A stretch of 6,119 bases of DNA from an uncultured Oscillospiraceae bacterium (GTDB lineage: Bacteria > Bacillota > Clostridia > Oscillospirales > Oscillospiraceae): the NCBI GenBank assembly GCA_910584285.1, contig CAJTYK010000079.1, forward strand, positions 1 to 6,119, in the 5' to 3' direction. How positions within the stretch are numbered: the stretch's first letter is position 1; every line of letters starts with the position of its first letter. Both the position numbers and the translations under genes were made by a program. Below are positions 4,641 to 6,119 of this stretch, piece after piece. The notes below the pieces were generated by a model, which saw only the letters and a list, made by a program, of their open reading frames with translations, was not told the DNA's origin and searched no databases.

Positions 4641-6035
4641 TCACGCCAGCCCTGGCAGGAAGCCCTGACACAGGCTGAGCACGCAGGTGAACAGCAGGAC
4701 GGTGACGCCCGCCACAAAGCCACCGATGGTCCAGCCCCGAATGGTGTCCACCTCGTTGAGGTGGAAGAACCGGGACACCGCCCAGAACCCGGAGTCGTTG
4801 GGCAGGGACAGGCCGATGCCGCCCGCGCACACCGCGATGGCACACAGGATGGGGGACACCCCAGAGACCGCCGCCGCGCCGGACACGATGGCCGCCGTGG
4901 TGGTCAGAGCCACGGTGGTGGAGCCGGTGGCGATGCGCAGCACCTGGGCGATGACAAAGCACATGACGAGTATGGGCATATGGAAGCCCTGAAGGCCGTC
5001 CGTGATGACGTTGGCGATGCCGCAGGCCTTCAACACGCCGCCGTAGGCCCCGCCCGCGCCAGTGATGAGCAGCACCAGGCCGATCTTGTCTGCCCCCTCG
5101 TTCATGATCTCAGTGATGGAGCGGTTGAGGTGGGGCCGGGAGATAAACGCGCCGTAGAGCACGCCGATGGTCATGGCCACGTTTTTGTCCCCCAGGAAGG
5201 CCAGCACCTTCAGCGCTGTGCTGTCCTCCGGCAGGAGGAAGGCGGAGAAGGAACCCAGTAGGATCAGCACGATGGGAACCAGCAGGATGGACAGGGCCAT
5301 CATGGCACCCATCTTGGGCTTGTGGGAGGCGTTGGCGGCATTTTCCGCCAGCTCGGCGTCCAGGTCGGAGAAGTCCCAGGTCTTGCCCGCTTTCTGATCC
5401 TGCCTGTTTACGAAACCGCCGTAGACGATGCCGCCCACAAACATCCCGATAAAGGCGGCGATCAGGGCATAAAAGAAGAACACGCCCACGTTGATGCCCA
5501 TGGCCCCGGCCACCGCCAGGGGAGGGGCGGTGGGCAGCACCAGGGCAAAAGTGCAGGTGGTGGCGATGGCCAGCGCGCCGCCGTAGGCCGCCATGGAGTA
5601 GCCGGTCTTGCGGGAGAGCACCCGGAGCATGGGGGCAAACATAATGTACACCACGTCGCCAAAGACGGGGATACCGGTGATGAAGCCCGCCACGGACACC
5701 GCGTACTGGGAGCGCTTGGGGCCCACGGCCTTGAGCACCTTGTCCACGATGCTGTCGATGCCTCCGGACTCGTACATGAACATACCCAGCATGACGCCCA
5801 GGCCGGTGACAATGCCGATGGAGCCCAGGGTGGAGCCGAAATTCCCGGTGACGCAGGCGGTCACGTCGGCGATGGACGCGAAATTGTCCGGGGCCGCGCC
5901 CCCGGCGTAGGTGGCCAGGGCCAGCAGGCCGGTGCCGTAGGCGCACACCAGCAGGGCCACAAAGGGATTCAGCTTGATCTTGATGATGCACAGGAGCAAT
6001 ACGGCAATAGAAATGAAGAAAACAAGCAATAACAT
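4641..6035 (-). CDS. GntP-family permease (gluconate:H+ symporter family)
   Basis: The product has 464 residues, close to the usual 440-470 for this family, and is almost entirely hydrophobic with roughly 12 or more membrane segments. Family landmarks in order are GIPVFGDVVYIMFAP (121-135), LPTAPPLAVAGAMG (167-180), a hydrophilic central loop (about 207-241, NRQDQKAGKTWDFSDL), TGAGGAYGGVLK (325-336), VLRIATGSTTVALTTTAAI (365-383) and CAGGIGLSLPNDSGFW (403-418). These are the conserved half-repeat and NDSGFW motifs of GntP transporters. Members carry gluconate, D-serine, glycerate or related hydroxy acids in symport with protons; this substrate cannot be read from sequence. The ATG at 6035 follows GGAGGT by six bases. 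The downstream FCD-type GntR gene on the same strand is its likely regulator. No catabolic enzyme is visible; one could lie beyond 6119. The gene is intact. Confidence 0.9.
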   Translation of the reverse strand: MLLLVFFISIAVLLLCIIKIKLNPFVALLVCAYGTGLLALATYAGGAAPDNFASIADVTACVTGNFGSTLGSIGIVTGLGVMLGMFMYESGGIDSIVDKVLKAVGPKRSQYAVSVAGFITGIPVFGDVVYIMFAPMLRVLSRKTGYSMAAYGGALAIATTCTFALVLPTAPPLAVAGAMGINVGVFFFYALIAAFIGMFVGGIVYGGFVNRQDQKAGKTWDFSDLDAELAENAANASHKPKMGAMMALSILLVPIVLILLGSFSAFLLPEDSTALKVLAFLGDKNVAMTIGVLYGAFISRPHLNRSITEIMNEGADKIGLVLLITGAGGAYGGVLKACGIANVITDGLQGFHMPILVMCFVIAQVLRIATGSTTVALTTTAAIVSGAAAVSGVSPILCAIAVCAGGIGLSLPNDSGFWAVSRFFHLNEVDTIRGWTIGGFVAGVTVLLFTCVLSLCQGFLPGLA

Positions 6036-6041
6036 GGGAAT

Positions 6042-6047
6042 ACCTCC
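6042..6047 (-). promoter_or_regulatory. Ribosome binding site of the permease gene
   Basis: GGAGGT on the minus strand is followed by six bases (ATTCCC) and the ATG at 6035. This sets the start; the resulting N-terminus is a membrane segment, as expected for the family. Confidence 0.85.
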
Positions 6048-6059
6048 ATTTTTGATTGA

Positions 6060-6074
6060 CCCTCTCTGACAGGG
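6060..6074 (-). promoter_or_regulatory. Pseudo-palindrome upstream of permease, candidate operator
   Basis: CCCTCTCTGACAGGG is a 15-base imperfect palindrome: six of seven half-site positions match across a central base. It lies 12 bases before the permease ribosome binding site, where a repressor site would block transcription. FadR-type regulators commonly bind sites of about this length. I find no second copy near the regulator promoter, and no convincing permease promoter within the 84 bases upstream of the permease ATG. Further upstream is a 6-bp inverted repeat, CCGCTG (6085-6090) and CAGCGG (6099-6104), which could be part of another gene's end. Confidence 0.3.
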
Positions 6075-6119
6075 CTGGGGATTCCCGCTGCTCCCACACA
6101 GCGGCGTTTGCTTTTCACA

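Noticed and set aside
5322..6032. 236-codon plus-strand frame opposite the permease
   Set aside because: Its Gly/His/Asp-rich translation is the expected antisense shadow of a GC-rich membrane protein gene.
5110..6099. 329-codon minus-strand frame overlapping the permease in another frame
   Set aside because: It is extremely Arg/His/Gly-rich, and the permease frame in the same DNA carries all GntP family motifs and a good ribosome binding site.

Overview
The window is GC-rich (about 60% by eye, not computed). It has strong Shine-Dalgarno sites, a lipoprotein with a Gram-positive-style lipobox, a GntP-family permease next to an FCD-type GntR regulator, DUF4358-like domains and a BspA-type leucine-rich repeat scrap. 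Together these suggest a gut-associated Clostridia of the Oscillospiraceae type (Flavonifractor, Lawsonibacter or Pseudoflavonifractor relatives). That placement is inference from gene style; there is no rRNA or other marker gene.

Layout. Positions 1-387 are the 3' end of an unrecognised plus-strand gene. Positions 388-822 are mostly non-coding. They hold a short GC-rich repeat, a perfect 13-bp inverted repeat, a 70-codon minus-strand scrap of a BspA-like leucine-rich repeat protein, and the promoter and ribosome binding site of the next gene. Positions 823-3018 encode a 731-residue surface lipoprotein with three tandem DUF4358-like modules and a C-terminal transglutaminase-like domain whose Cys-His-Asp triad is intact. 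A short intergenic region with a perfect 15-bp inverted repeat leads to a 173-codon orphan gene (3170-3691) that starts with GTG behind a near-ideal Shine-Dalgarno. The right half is on the minus strand: a GntP-family permease (6035 to 4641), then a GC-rich hairpin, a well-formed sigma-A promoter, and an FCD-type GntR regulator (4529 to 3756), which converges on the orphan gene.

How the genes fit together. The permease and regulator probably form one functional unit: uptake of a gluconate-like or other small hydroxy-acid substrate, and its transcriptional control. The regulator also appears to have its own promoter. The lipoprotein and orphan gene have no evident link to that unit. The most unusual element is the lipoprotein: a triplicated domain of unknown function fused to a probable thiol peptidase or transglutaminase fold. 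Modules 2 and 3 are still similar at the DNA level, and module 3 contains a sharply AT-rich patch. The left intergenic region looks like a rearrangement scar: the promoter of the lipoprotein lies inside the beginning of the leucine-rich repeat scrap, and a 37-bp repeat is shared with the region just after the lipoprotein stop codon.
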